From JBCDBH01 sp039184055 (GTDB lineage Bacteria; Acidobacteriota; Thermoanaerobaculia; Multivoradales; J023), in NCBI GenBank assembly GCA_039184055.1, contig JBCDBH010000383.1, forward strand, positions 1-5,709: 5,709 nt of DNA, written 5' to 3'. The notes beneath the pieces were generated by a model that had not been told where the DNA came from, made no database searches, and worked only from the letters and a program-made list of their open reading frames with translations. A program made the position numbers and the translations under genes. Below are positions 1-5,709 of the stretch, piece after piece. The first letter of the stretch is position 1. Every line of letters starts with the position of its first letter.

Positions 1-4
1 CACC

Positions 5-577
5 ATGCCCCCCCCCACGGCGGCGGTCGATCTGGTCGCCCGGATCCACGCCGGTGAGCGCGCCGCCGAACGCGAGCTGGTCGAGCGCTGTGGCGCCACG
101 CTGCGTTTTCTCACCCGGCGCTACACGCGCACCGAAGCCGACGCCGAGGATCTCTACCAGGAGACGTTGATCGTCGCGCTCGAGAAGATCCGTCGCGGCG
201 AGGTGCGTGAGCCCGAGAAGCTGGCCGGTTTTCTGCGCGCATTGGCCAAAAACCTGGTGACCGGTCAATATCGGCGTCAGCGCTACAGCGCCGAGCGTCC
301 GGTGCTCGACGAGATCGCTGAGCCGGTGGCCGAGGATCGCGCCGATCCGCTCGCCGATGCCTTGGCGGACGAACGCAAACGGCTGACTCGCAAGCTGCTC
401 GACGAGCTCGACATGCCTCGCGACCGCGACGTTCTGCGTCGCTTCTACCTTGCCGAGCAGAGCGCGGCGCGGATTTGCGCCGAGCTCGAGATCGACGGCG
501 AGCACTTCTACCGCATCCTGCATCGGGCGCGGAAACGATATCGACGGCTGTGGGACGAGCGGGAAAGGACGGCGTGA
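5..577 (+). CDS. ECF-type RNA polymerase sigma-70 factor
   Basis: A 190-residue protein with the two-domain layout of ECF sigma factors, which direct core RNA polymerase to a dedicated set of promoters. The sigma-2 domain covers about residues 8-95; residues 46-59 (DAEDLYQETLIVAL) match conserved region 2.2, the core-binding helix, followed by a basic segment (YRRQRY) before the linker. An acidic, Asp/Ala-rich linker spans about 100-125. The sigma-4 domain covers about 128-187, with a helix-turn-helix ending in a very basic recognition helix (FYRILHRARKRYRRL, from residue 168). There is no sigma-1 or sigma-3 domain and no C-terminal extension, and the length is normal for the class. The start lies 4 bases from the window edge, so a ribosome binding site cannot be judged and an upstream start is possible. 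The stop overlaps the start of the anti-sigma gene, so the two are surely co-transcribed. The family call is firm; the ECF subgroup and target promoters are not visible. Confidence 0.93.
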   Translation: MPPPTAAVDLVARIHAGERAAERELVERCGATLRFLTRRYTRTEADAEDLYQETLIVALEKIRRGEVREPEKLAGFLRALAKNLVTGQYRRQRYSAERPVLDEIAEPVAEDRADPLADALADERKRLTRKLLDELDMPRDRDVLRRFYLAEQSAARICAELEIDGEHFYRILHRARKRYRRLWDERERTA

Positions 578-1242
578 TGAAGGATCCGCGAATCGACGAC
601 GAGCAGATCATCGATCGCTATCTCGCCGGTCAATTATCGGCCGAGGACGAGGCGGCGTTCGAGGAGCATCTCTTCGCGTCTCAGTCGAGTCTCGAAGCGG
701 TTCAATACGGTGAGAGCCTGCGTCGTGGTCTCGAAGCGGTGGCGGAGGACGAGCGCGCCGTGGTCGCGACCGCCGGAATCTTGGTGGCGTTGCGTGCGCT
801 GCGGCCCTGGCATGTCGTGGCGGCGTCGTTGCTTCTCGTGGCGATGCTCGGAGTCATGACCAGTCAGCATCTCGAGCTTCGTCGGTTGCGTGCCGAGACC
901 GTGGCTTCCGGGCTCGTCGAGCCGGTGGCCAGCTTCGCCGTCGTGTCGTTGGGCATGACGCGAGGCTCGGCCGACTCGGCCGTGGCGATTCCTCGAGGCG
1001 AGCGACCGTTGTTGCTTTCGCTCGAGCTCCGAGACGTCACCGCTCGTTCGTATCGCGTGCGTCTGTTCGATGCTACCGACCAGCTCGTCTGGAGCGCCGA
1101 TGCGGTCGAGCCGACCCTCTACGACAGCCTGATGATCGCCGTGCCGGCGACCTTCTTGCGATCGGGCTCGTACCGTGTCGAGGTCACGACCAGCGACGGT
1201 CAGGATGCGGGGAGTTTCGAGCTCGACATCGATCCGGGGTGA
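577..1242 (+). CDS. Single-pass membrane anti-sigma factor (zinc-motif Cys replaced by Ser)
   Basis: A 221-residue protein predicted to hold the upstream sigma factor inactive at the inner membrane. The ATG at 577 is chosen because it overlaps the sigma stop codon as TGATG, the usual translational coupling of such pairs; the same frame is open from 475 but that part is sigma coding sequence. Residues 6-40 resemble the anti-sigma N-terminal helices (DRYLAGQLSAEDEAAFEEHL). Where zinc-binding members have His-x3-Cys-x2-Cys, this one has His31-x3-Ser35-x2-Ser38, so zinc binding by that motif is unlikely. Residues about 78-95 (WHVVAASLLLVAMLGVMT) are the single membrane helix, and Arg/Pro on its N side fit a cytoplasmic N terminus. 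Residues about 115-221 form an outside domain predicted as a beta-sandwich, with alternating strands (SYRVRLFDATDQLVW, SYRVEV). That ectodomain could sense a signal or be cut by a protease. The role rests on position and architecture; the ligand and trigger are unknown. Confidence 0.85.
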   Translation: MKDPRIDDEQIIDRYLAGQLSAEDEAAFEEHLFASQSSLEAVQYGESLRRGLEAVAEDERAVVATAGILVALRALRPWHVVAASLLLVAMLGVMTSQHLELRRLRAETVASGLVEPVASFAVVSLGMTRGSADSAVAIPRGERPLLLSLELRDVTARSYRVRLFDATDQLVWSADAVEPTLYDSLMIAVPATFLRSGSYRVEVTTSDGQDAGSFELDIDPG

Positions 1243-1320
1243 GAGGTTTCTCGCTGCGCTCGCACTGAGCTCGCAACGGCGGTCGTAGCTACGTGATCGT
1301 CGATCTGGACACACCGAAGT

Positions 1321-1326
1321 GAGGAG
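1321..1326 (+). promoter_or_regulatory. Ribosome binding site deciding the start at 1333
   Basis: GAGGAG lies 6 bases upstream of the ATG at 1333 but directly abuts the ATG at 1327. The spacing favours the second ATG, so the downstream protein should begin MSNDFD, not MDMSND. Confidence 0.7.
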
Positions 1327-1332
1327 ATGGAC

Positions 1333-1737
1333 ATGTCGAACGATTTCGATCCCGCGCGTTTCGCCAACCGATGGAAGATCGTCGCGGGTGACCCACCCCC
1401 GCCAGGAGAAGCCGAAGCCGACTTCGCCGTCATCACCATGACCAAGACCGATCCGCCTGAATTCGTGCTGACCTATGAAGGACCGAATGTCATTCAGGGC
1501 TATCGGCAGACGCTCCACTACACCGCCACAACCCGGACGCTCGATAGCCGGGCCACCGACGACTTGCCGCTCCGGTCGATTTCGTTTTGGGAGAAATTCG
1601 ATCGGGGTGGTGGCGAGACGAATTACATCTTCGCCATCCGTCGACCCAATCCGAGCGATCGCGTTCACCCACCGAGCGAGCTGCTGCCGTTCGAAAACGG
1701 CCGTGACAACGGCACGTGGGGCGCTGAAGAAGGATAG
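1333..1737 (+). CDS. Small soluble protein of unknown function
   Basis: A 134-residue protein that I do not recognise. It has no signal peptide, membrane helix or cysteine, so a cytoplasmic location is likely. After a short N-terminal segment (FDPARFANRWKIVAG), residues 30-103 alternate polar and hydrophobic residues in the manner of consecutive beta strands (FAVITMTK, EFVLTYEG, QTLHYTATT, RSISFWEKF, NYIFAIRR), which suggests a small beta-barrel or sandwich. Residues 20-25 form a proline-rich turn, and the tail (about 104-134) is Pro/Gly/acidic and probably unstructured. Codon use matches the neighbours and the ribosome binding site is good, so I consider the gene real. It follows the anti-sigma gene by 90 bases on the same strand, so it may be the last gene of the sigma operon, and its stop lies 18 bases from the convergent CHAT stop. 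A substrate or partner of the CHAT protein, or a sigma target, are possibilities without direct support. Confidence 0.75.
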   Translation: MSNDFDPARFANRWKIVAGDPPPPGEAEADFAVITMTKTDPPEFVLTYEGPNVIQGYRQTLHYTATTRTLDSRATDDLPLRSISFWEKFDRGGGETNYIFAIRRPNPSDRVHPPSELLPFENGRDNGTWGAEEG

Positions 1738-1755
1738 TCCTTGCGTAGGAAGTCG

Positions 1756-4700
1756 CTAGCGCCAATCACCGTAGACGGAGAAACCGGCCCAAAAGTACGG
1801 GTCACGGTAGCGACGCTTCTCGCGAAGCGCCAGTCGTGCGGCCCGCAAGGCCGTGCTCGGTGGCAGGTGCTCGACCAGCAGGCCACGGTAGACATGAGCC
1901 ATGAGCTCGGCGGTGGCCTGATCGCGTACCTGCCACGAGCTCGCCACCACGGTGGGCACGCCGCTCGCCATGAAGGCCCGGGCGAGGCTGATCATGCCTT
2001 CGCCCCAAACCTGCCTGCCGGTCGCGGTATGACAGCCAGAGAGCACCACCAGATCGGCGCCGAGCTCGAGACCGGTCACGTCGCGGATGCTCAGGAAGTC
2101 GTCGAGCGCGATGCCGTTTTGGTCGTAGCGCGCCAGGATCAACCCGGATAGCTGAGGAATTCGCGTGTTCACCACGCCATGGGTGGCGAAGTGGACGATG
2201 TCGAAGTCGTCGAGCTCGCCGGCCAGGACCCGGGCGCGACGGGCCGCGCTCGAAGTCGCCAAGAGCCGCCGTTCGGCGGGCAGGAGAGCGGCGATGGCTC
2301 GTGCTTCGTCATGCGAATGATGGAGGCGGCCGAGTGGCTCTTTCGTGGGTCCTCGAGCCGGCTCGACGAGGCGTGGGTCGTCGGCGTCGAAGATCGGGTC
2401 GGCGAAGATCGCCACCTCGGGCTCGTCCGGGTCGCGGGCGTCCGGGTCGCGGGCGTCCGGGTCGCCCGCGACGCGATCCCGCAGACGGGCGAGGGCCGAT
2501 GCTGAAGGAATCGAGATCACTTCATGCGTGGCGATCAGGGGTCGATTGTCGACGGGCGAGGTCAGCGCGTCGAAGGGTAGGAGATGAAGAACGCCGTCGG
2601 TGGCGACGACGAGACGTCGACCGTCGAGCCGATCGACGACCGGTCCGAGCAAGATCCGGCCGAGTCGATCGAGTGCTTCACGTTTCTCGGCCGGGTTGCC
2701 ACCGGGCTGACTGAGCATGGCGTGGAGATCGATCGCCAGGGGTTCGATCGCCGCTCGGGCGGGCAAGACGAAGGACGCTATCGCGTCGTGGCTCATCCAC
2801 CACAGATAGCTTTCGTTCTTACCCAGGTAGTAGTCGAGCATCACTGTCCGCGCGTCGAGGAGCTGACTCATGCCATCGACGTCGATGATGGTCGGAGCGC
2901 GAAGCGCCGCCCACCGCGGGTGGCTACGTCGGAGCTCGACACGGACCGCGTCGAGCTTGGCGAGCGCGTCGAAGAGCTCGGCCTCGGCTTCGGGGAGGTC
3001 CGAAGCGTCGCGGATTCTCCGCACGCGTTGGGTTTTGGCGGTGACATAGCGCTCGGCGGCGCGCAGCCGGGCACGGTCCCGTGGTGGCAAGGCGCCCCGA
3101 TCGCTCGCGGTGAGCAACGCCAAGAGCGCGCGGGCGCGGGCGCGTTCGCGAATCTCGAGGGCCTTGCGATCGTGACCCGCATTCGAGGCGTCGCGATGTC
3201 GGCTCATCAGGTGCTCGATATAGAGACCACGGGCCTTGCGACGCGCGTCGGTGAACGCGGCGCGGCGGGCGAGATCACCGATTTGTCCTTCGAGCTCGTC
3301 GATCCGAGCCAAGGCGGCGTCGAGAGCGGTGGTGATGGCGTCGTCGTTGCCCCGTGCACGTTCGATCCGGGCGAGCGTGGTCAGGGCGGTGACCTCGCCG
3401 ATCGGATCGCGCACCTGGCGATGAAGGGCCAGGGCCTCGCGTGTCAGGCTCGCGGCCTGGTTGAACGAGACCGAAGCGAGCGCCACGCGGCTCGAGAGCT
3501 CGAGCACTTCGGCCTCTTCCTGACGCTTGCCAAGCGCGCGGAGGATGGCGAGCGCTTGCTCGATCTCCTCGGCCGCGTCGCTCGTTCGGTCGGTCTGGAT
3601 CAGCGCTGTGGCGATCAGCTTGCGGGCCGTTGCTTCGCCACGTCGATCGTTGCGATCGAGACTCGAATCGAGGGCCTGACGGAAGAGGTCGAGGGCGTCG
3701 TCGGTTTCTCCGAGCGCAAGCGCCACCCGACCGAGGTTGCGTAGGGTGGTGGCTTCACCGAGGCGATCACCGACTTCGCGTCGCACCGGTAGGGCACGTT
3801 CGAGGTAGGCGCGGGCGCGTTCGTGATCACCCAGGTAGAGGTAGGCAAAGCCGATGTTGTTGAGCGTGCGTGCTTGCCAATAGCGGTTGTCGAGACGCTC
3901 GAAGAGGGCGAGAGCGCGATCGTAATCGGCGAGCGCTTCGTCGACGTCGCCGAGTCCGCGATAGAGCGCGCCTCGATTGTTGAGGGTGGTGGCTGCACCA
4001 AGCTCTTCGCCAATGGCGCGTCGGATGGCCAACGCTTGTTCGAAGTACGCGAGCGCTTTCGCCGGCTCGCCGAGGTTTTGATGGATGCCACCGAGATTGT
4101 TGCGTACCCGCGCTTCGAGCTCCCGGTCTTCGAGCTCATGAGCATCGTCGAGCAGGGCGAGAAAGCAATGCTCGGCTTCGGTCCAACGGCCGGTCCGTTG
4201 CCAGATCAAACACAAATAGTTGCGGGTCTCGGCTTCGCGCTCGCGATCACCGAGCTCGTGGCGTAGGCCGACGGCGCGCTGGAGGTGTGTGATCGCTTTG
4301 TCGGTATCCCCCAGATAGCGATAGGCCCGTCCCAAACGATCGAGAGCCCGTGCCCGGATCGTCGGCAGCGTCGCCAGCTCGATCGCGTGCTCGAACGCAT
4401 CGGCGGCCAGCCGTGGCTGATCCTGACTCTCATACCCCGCGCCGAGCACGAGCCAGGCTCGCGCCGTTTGATCCGGTTCGTCCAGGCGCGTCCAGATCTC
4501 GATCACCCGCTGCAGCTGGGTCACACGCCACGCGGGATCAGCGCCGACCGTGATCGCGTCGCCATGCGTCGACCACGCCTCGGCCCGCGCCTCGTCGGTC
4601 ATTCGCTCGACTCGGATCGACACCTCGCCTGTGGGTGCACCTTCCTGTTGCGAGCGCACCACCAAGACGTGATCACCCGTTGTCTCGGCGTCGATCACCA

Positions 4701-4944
4701 AAATCTCGCGACCCTCACGACCGAGCGGCGTATCGACCGTCGTCTTGCTCGGCGCGATCCGCTCGAGAACGACATCGATACCGAATTGCTCGACTACGAC
4801 CAGCCATCGCTCACCGGCCGTGACCGGTACGACCAAGCGGTGCTCCTCGAGCGCGCTCAGGGTGACTCGGTCGTTACTGGCCAGCGTTGGAGGCGGTGCA
4901 AGCAGGGTGGTGATCACCGCGAACGCTCCCGGGAGCCATCTCAT
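1756..4944 (-). CDS. Exported TPR-CHAT caspase-like peptidase
   Basis: A predicted caspase-fold cysteine peptidase with a long TPR scaffold. From the ATG at 4944 it has 1062 residues. Residues 1-22 form a signal peptide (MRWLPGAFAVITTLLA core, PPPTLA before the cut), with no lipobox Cys, so a periplasmic or secreted protein is expected. Residues about 25-115 are a beta-rich domain (WLVVVEQFGIDVVLE, DHVLVV) of the sort that often precedes TPRs in large CHAT proteins. TPR units fill about 160-553, followed by a basic helical stretch. The CHAT domain spans about 690-1062, with His922 in HFATHG and Cys971 in LSGCHTATG, then the conserved-looking GEGMISLARAFMASGVPTVV and a DPYFWAGF end. Both catalytic residues are present, so activity is likely; the substrate is unknown. 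The frame stays open to a GTG at 5046, with ATGs at 5004 and 4974. I prefer 4944 because it gives a normal signal peptide and the DNA upstream turns AT-richer, but no start has a good ribosome binding site. Confidence 0.93.
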   Translation of the reverse strand: MRWLPGAFAVITTLLAPPPTLASNDRVTLSALEEHRLVVPVTAGERWLVVVEQFGIDVVLERIAPSKTTVDTPLGREGREILVIDAETTGDHVLVVRSQQEGAPTGEVSIRVERMTDEARAEAWSTHGDAITVGADPAWRVTQLQRVIEIWTRLDEPDQTARAWLVLGAGYESQDQPRLAADAFEHAIELATLPTIRARALDRLGRAYRYLGDTDKAITHLQRAVGLRHELGDREREAETRNYLCLIWQRTGRWTEAEHCFLALLDDAHELEDRELEARVRNNLGGIHQNLGEPAKALAYFEQALAIRRAIGEELGAATTLNNRGALYRGLGDVDEALADYDRALALFERLDNRYWQARTLNNIGFAYLYLGDHERARAYLERALPVRREVGDRLGEATTLRNLGRVALALGETDDALDLFRQALDSSLDRNDRRGEATARKLIATALIQTDRTSDAAEEIEQALAILRALGKRQEEAEVLELSSRVALASVSFNQAASLTREALALHRQVRDPIGEVTALTTLARIERARGNDDAITTALDAALARIDELEGQIGDLARRAAFTDARRKARGLYIEHLMSRHRDASNAGHDRKALEIRERARARALLALLTASDRGALPPRDRARLRAAERYVTAKTQRVRRIRDASDLPEAEAELFDALAKLDAVRVELRRSHPRWAALRAPTIIDVDGMSQLLDARTVMLDYYLGKNESYLWWMSHDAIASFVLPARAAIEPLAIDLHAMLSQPGGNPAEKREALDRLGRILLGPVVDRLDGRRLVVATDGVLHLLPFDALTSPVDNRPLIATHEVISIPSASALARLRDRVAGDPDARDPDARDPDEPEVAIFADPIFDADDPRLVEPARGPTKEPLGRLHHSHDEARAIAALLPAERRLLATSSAARRARVLAGELDDFDIVHFATHGVVNTRIPQLSGLILARYDQNGIALDDFLSIRDVTGLELGADLVVLSGCHTATGRQVWGEGMISLARAFMASGVPTVVASSWQVRDQATAELMAHVYRGLLVEHLPPSTALRAARLALREKRRYRDPYFWAGFSVYGDWR
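2425..2465 (-). repeat. 15-base in-frame tandem repeat within the CHAT coding region
   Basis: On the plus strand the unit GTCCGGGTCGCGGGC occurs at 2425-2439 and 2440-2454, exactly repeated, and continues for 11 bases to 2465 (about 2.7 copies). On the coding strand it encodes a hydrophilic run with the period D-P-D-A-R, at about residues 826-840 of the CHAT protein. It sits between two predicted strands and upstream of the catalytic His, so it is probably a surface loop. Because the unit is a multiple of three, copy changes would keep the reading frame. Confidence 0.9.
3286..4467 (-). repeat. Array of about ten TPR units in the CHAT protein
   Basis: The coding sequence holds successive helix-turn-helix units, most exactly 40 residues (120 bases) long and typically ending in a charged residue such as D, N or E. 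Typical units show the pattern T/V-x-x-N-L-G-x-x-x-x-x-L-G-x-x-x-x-A-L-x-x-x-x-x-A-L. The central units (about residues 274-433) are the most regular, and the first and last are more diverged. The 40-residue spacing is the longer TPR form seen in kinesin-light-chain-like and many CHAT-linked arrays; a protein-binding scaffold or recognition surface is the expected role. Confidence 0.88.
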
Positions 4945-5143
4945 CACCGTGTGCAAACTGTTGATAGCAAACATCTTCCCGAAGATAGCATCGCCCCGGG
5001 ACATTTTTCTCGAAGACAGGTGGAAGGTTTGCGTGGCCCACCGCACTGAGTGGACAAGTCGGGTACGGAAGAGAACGACCCGCGATCACCACCGGCGCCG
5101 TTGCCGGATGAACAGATGCACTCGAAAGAGAAGGAGAAATCTC
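4945..5143. promoter_or_regulatory. Divergent intergenic region with candidate operators
   Basis: This stretch separates the divergently read CHAT gene and the 151-residue gene, so it should hold both promoters. The half nearest the CHAT gene is AT-richer than the rest of the window. It contains the palindrome ATCTTC-CC-GAAGAT (4973-4986) and two copies of GATAGCA (4963-4969 and 4984-4990) whose starts are 21 bases apart, on the same face of the helix. A short stem CCGGC/GCCGG (5092-5107) would lie in the leader of the rightward gene. I found no convincing -35/-10 pair of the housekeeping or ECF type by eye. If translation of the CHAT gene starts upstream of 4944, part of this stretch is coding. 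Confidence 0.5.
5131..5136 (+). promoter_or_regulatory. Strong ribosome binding site for the gene at 5144
   Basis: AAGGAG, close to the ideal anti-Shine-Dalgarno complement, ends 7 bases before the ATG at 5144. It fixes the start: the same frame is open far upstream, but that part is antisense to the CHAT gene. Confidence 0.8.
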
Positions 5144-5599
5144 ATGGATACGCAAACCACCCAAGAAGCCACCGTCGCCGTCGGTCAACTCGCGGACGCC
5201 ATCCTCGCCGAGAACACCGCCGCCGAAGCCGCCCAGGCGGGCTACGTCAACTGCGCGGTCAGCGCCAGCCTGGCGATCGGCACCGAAGGTGGCGGCTCCG
5301 AAGGCTGGATCACCTACACCGACGGCAGCGGCAAAGTCCACTTCCAGCTCGAGCGAGTCACCGGCTACCACGGCATCTTCGCCGGCGGCGGCGCCTTCGC
5401 CCTCATCGGCGCCCTGCCCCTCCCGGCCCTCGACGGCAATGTCGGTCGCTACGAAGCCACCGGCAACAGCGGTGGTGGCGTCATCCGGATGTGGGTCGAC
5501 GGTCGCCCCGTGCTCACCCAGCCCATCCCGGTCGCCGGCGCCGGCGTGCCGTTTCTGAACTGGAAGCTCGAGGGCGAGGTTCGTTTCCGTCGCGGTTGA
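5144..5599 (+). CDS. Glycine-rich beta protein of unknown function, probably well expressed
   Basis: A 151-residue protein that I do not recognise. Residues 4-32 look like a polar, Ala/Glu-rich helix (TTQEATVAVGQLADAILAEN) with no signal peptide. From about residue 33 the protein turns glycine-rich and beta-like: strands around 34-46, 54-59, 64-72 (KVHFQLERV), 78-90 (IFAGGGAFALIGA), 100-106, 112-118 (GVIRMWV) and 137-148 (FLNWKLEGEVRF). The glycine pattern is loosely reminiscent of small secreted beta-barrels such as the Vap proteins of Rhodococcus, but I cannot show homology. There is one Cys, at 37. Codons end in C or G far more consistently than in the sigma and anti-sigma genes; together with the strong ribosome binding site this suggests high expression. 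It is divergent from the CHAT gene and may share regulation with it. A structural protein, a CHAT substrate or an effector are all open. Confidence 0.8.
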   Translation: MDTQTTQEATVAVGQLADAILAENTAAEAAQAGYVNCAVSASLAIGTEGGGSEGWITYTDGSGKVHFQLERVTGYHGIFAGGGAFALIGALPLPALDGNVGRYEATGNSGGGVIRMWVDGRPVLTQPIPVAGAGVPFLNWKLEGEVRFRRG

Positions 5600-5616
5600 T
5601 TGCTGAATCGATCGAA

Positions 5617-5647
5617 GCCGGTCGTCTGCTCAGCGGCGACCGGCCGT
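5617..5647 (+). terminator. Probable intrinsic terminator after the 151-residue gene
   Basis: A perfect 8-base inverted repeat, GCCGGTCG (5617-5624) and CGACCGGC (5637-5644), lies 17 bases after the stop codon with a 12-base loop; two more inner positions could pair, one of them as G-U. It is followed only by CGTTTCC, a short T run, so it may work weakly or with Rho. Confidence 0.55.
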
Positions 5648-5709
5648 TTCCATCAAGTCTGTTGTGGTTCACGCGAGCCGATTCAAAACAAGGCTAAGTC
5701 GAACCGGCG

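Noticed and set aside
634..1668. Long minus-strand open frame (344 residues) across the anti-sigma gene
   Set aside because: It is the shadow of the sigma/anti-sigma operon and the next gene in GC-rich DNA. Its product is Arg/His-rich with no domain pattern, and it overlaps well-supported genes.
1730..1742. Inverted repeat AAGGA-TAG-TCCTT at the convergent gene ends as a shared terminator
   Set aside because: The stem has only 5 base pairs, is not GC-rich, and has no T run on either side, so it is not supportable as a terminator.
2584..3744. Plus-strand open frame of 386 residues antisense to the CHAT gene
   Set aside because: The opposite strand has a continuous frame with TPR and CHAT motifs. 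The antisense product shows no recognisable pattern.
1756..4944. Locus as a type III-E CRISPR (Craspase) system because of the TPR-CHAT protein
   Set aside because: There is no repeat array, no gRAMP/Cas7-11 gene, and the CHAT protein carries a signal peptide, unlike cytoplasmic Csx29.
5144..5599. Either small unknown protein as a bacterial gasdermin paired with the CHAT protease
   Set aside because: Bacterial gasdermins are about twice this length, and neither protein shows a recognisable gasdermin layout or C-terminal inhibitory tail.
5050..5697. Alternative plus-strand frame of 215 residues over the 151-residue gene
   Set aside because: The product is dominated by Arg/His/Pro, as expected of a frame-shifted GC-rich gene, and the strong ribosome binding site belongs to the other frame.
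1..5709. Many GAGCTC, CTCGAG and GATCG words across the window, as a possible genome-wide motif
   Set aside because: They mostly fall in frame as Glu-Leu-Glu, Asp-Glu-Leu and Asp-Arg codons with the local codon preference, so codon use explains them without a special signal.

Overview
This is a GC-rich bacterial window (GC well above 60% by eye) holding five protein-coding genes and almost no spare DNA. No RNA gene, insertion sequence, phage gene or CRISPR array was seen. The gene style fits a large-genome soil or sediment bacterium of the Acidobacteriota, Myxococcota or Planctomycetota kind: a Gram-negative-type ECF sigma/anti-sigma pair next to a very large exported TPR-CHAT protein. That placement is inferred from gene families, not from a marker gene.

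Layout: (1) Positions 5-577, plus strand, encode an ECF-type sigma-70 factor. (2) Positions 577-1242, plus strand, overlap it by one base (TGATG) and encode a single-pass membrane protein that is almost certainly its anti-sigma factor. Its cytoplasmic domain keeps the His of the zinc anti-sigma motif but has Ser in place of both Cys. (3) After a 90-base gap, positions 1333-1737, plus strand, encode a 134-residue soluble protein of unknown function. (4) Convergent to it, with 18 bases between stop codons, positions 4944-1756 on the minus strand encode a protein of about 1062 residues: signal peptide, beta-rich domain, about ten TPR units, and a C-terminal CHAT (caspase-HetF-associated with TPRs) peptidase domain with an intact His/Cys pair. 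(5) A divergent intergenic region of about 200 bases carries a palindrome and a 21-base-spaced direct repeat. It leads to positions 5144-5599, plus strand, a 151-residue glycine-rich unknown protein with a strong ribosome binding site, strongly C/G-ending codons and a probable terminator behind it.

How they may work together: the sigma and anti-sigma factors form a membrane-sensing transcription switch. The CHAT protein is predicted to be exported to the same compartment as the anti-sigma ectodomain, so it could be the protease that triggers the switch, or a product of the sigma regulon. The two small unknown proteins flanking the CHAT gene are candidate substrates, partners or effectors. These links are inferred from neighbourhood and predicted topology; none is proven by the sequence.
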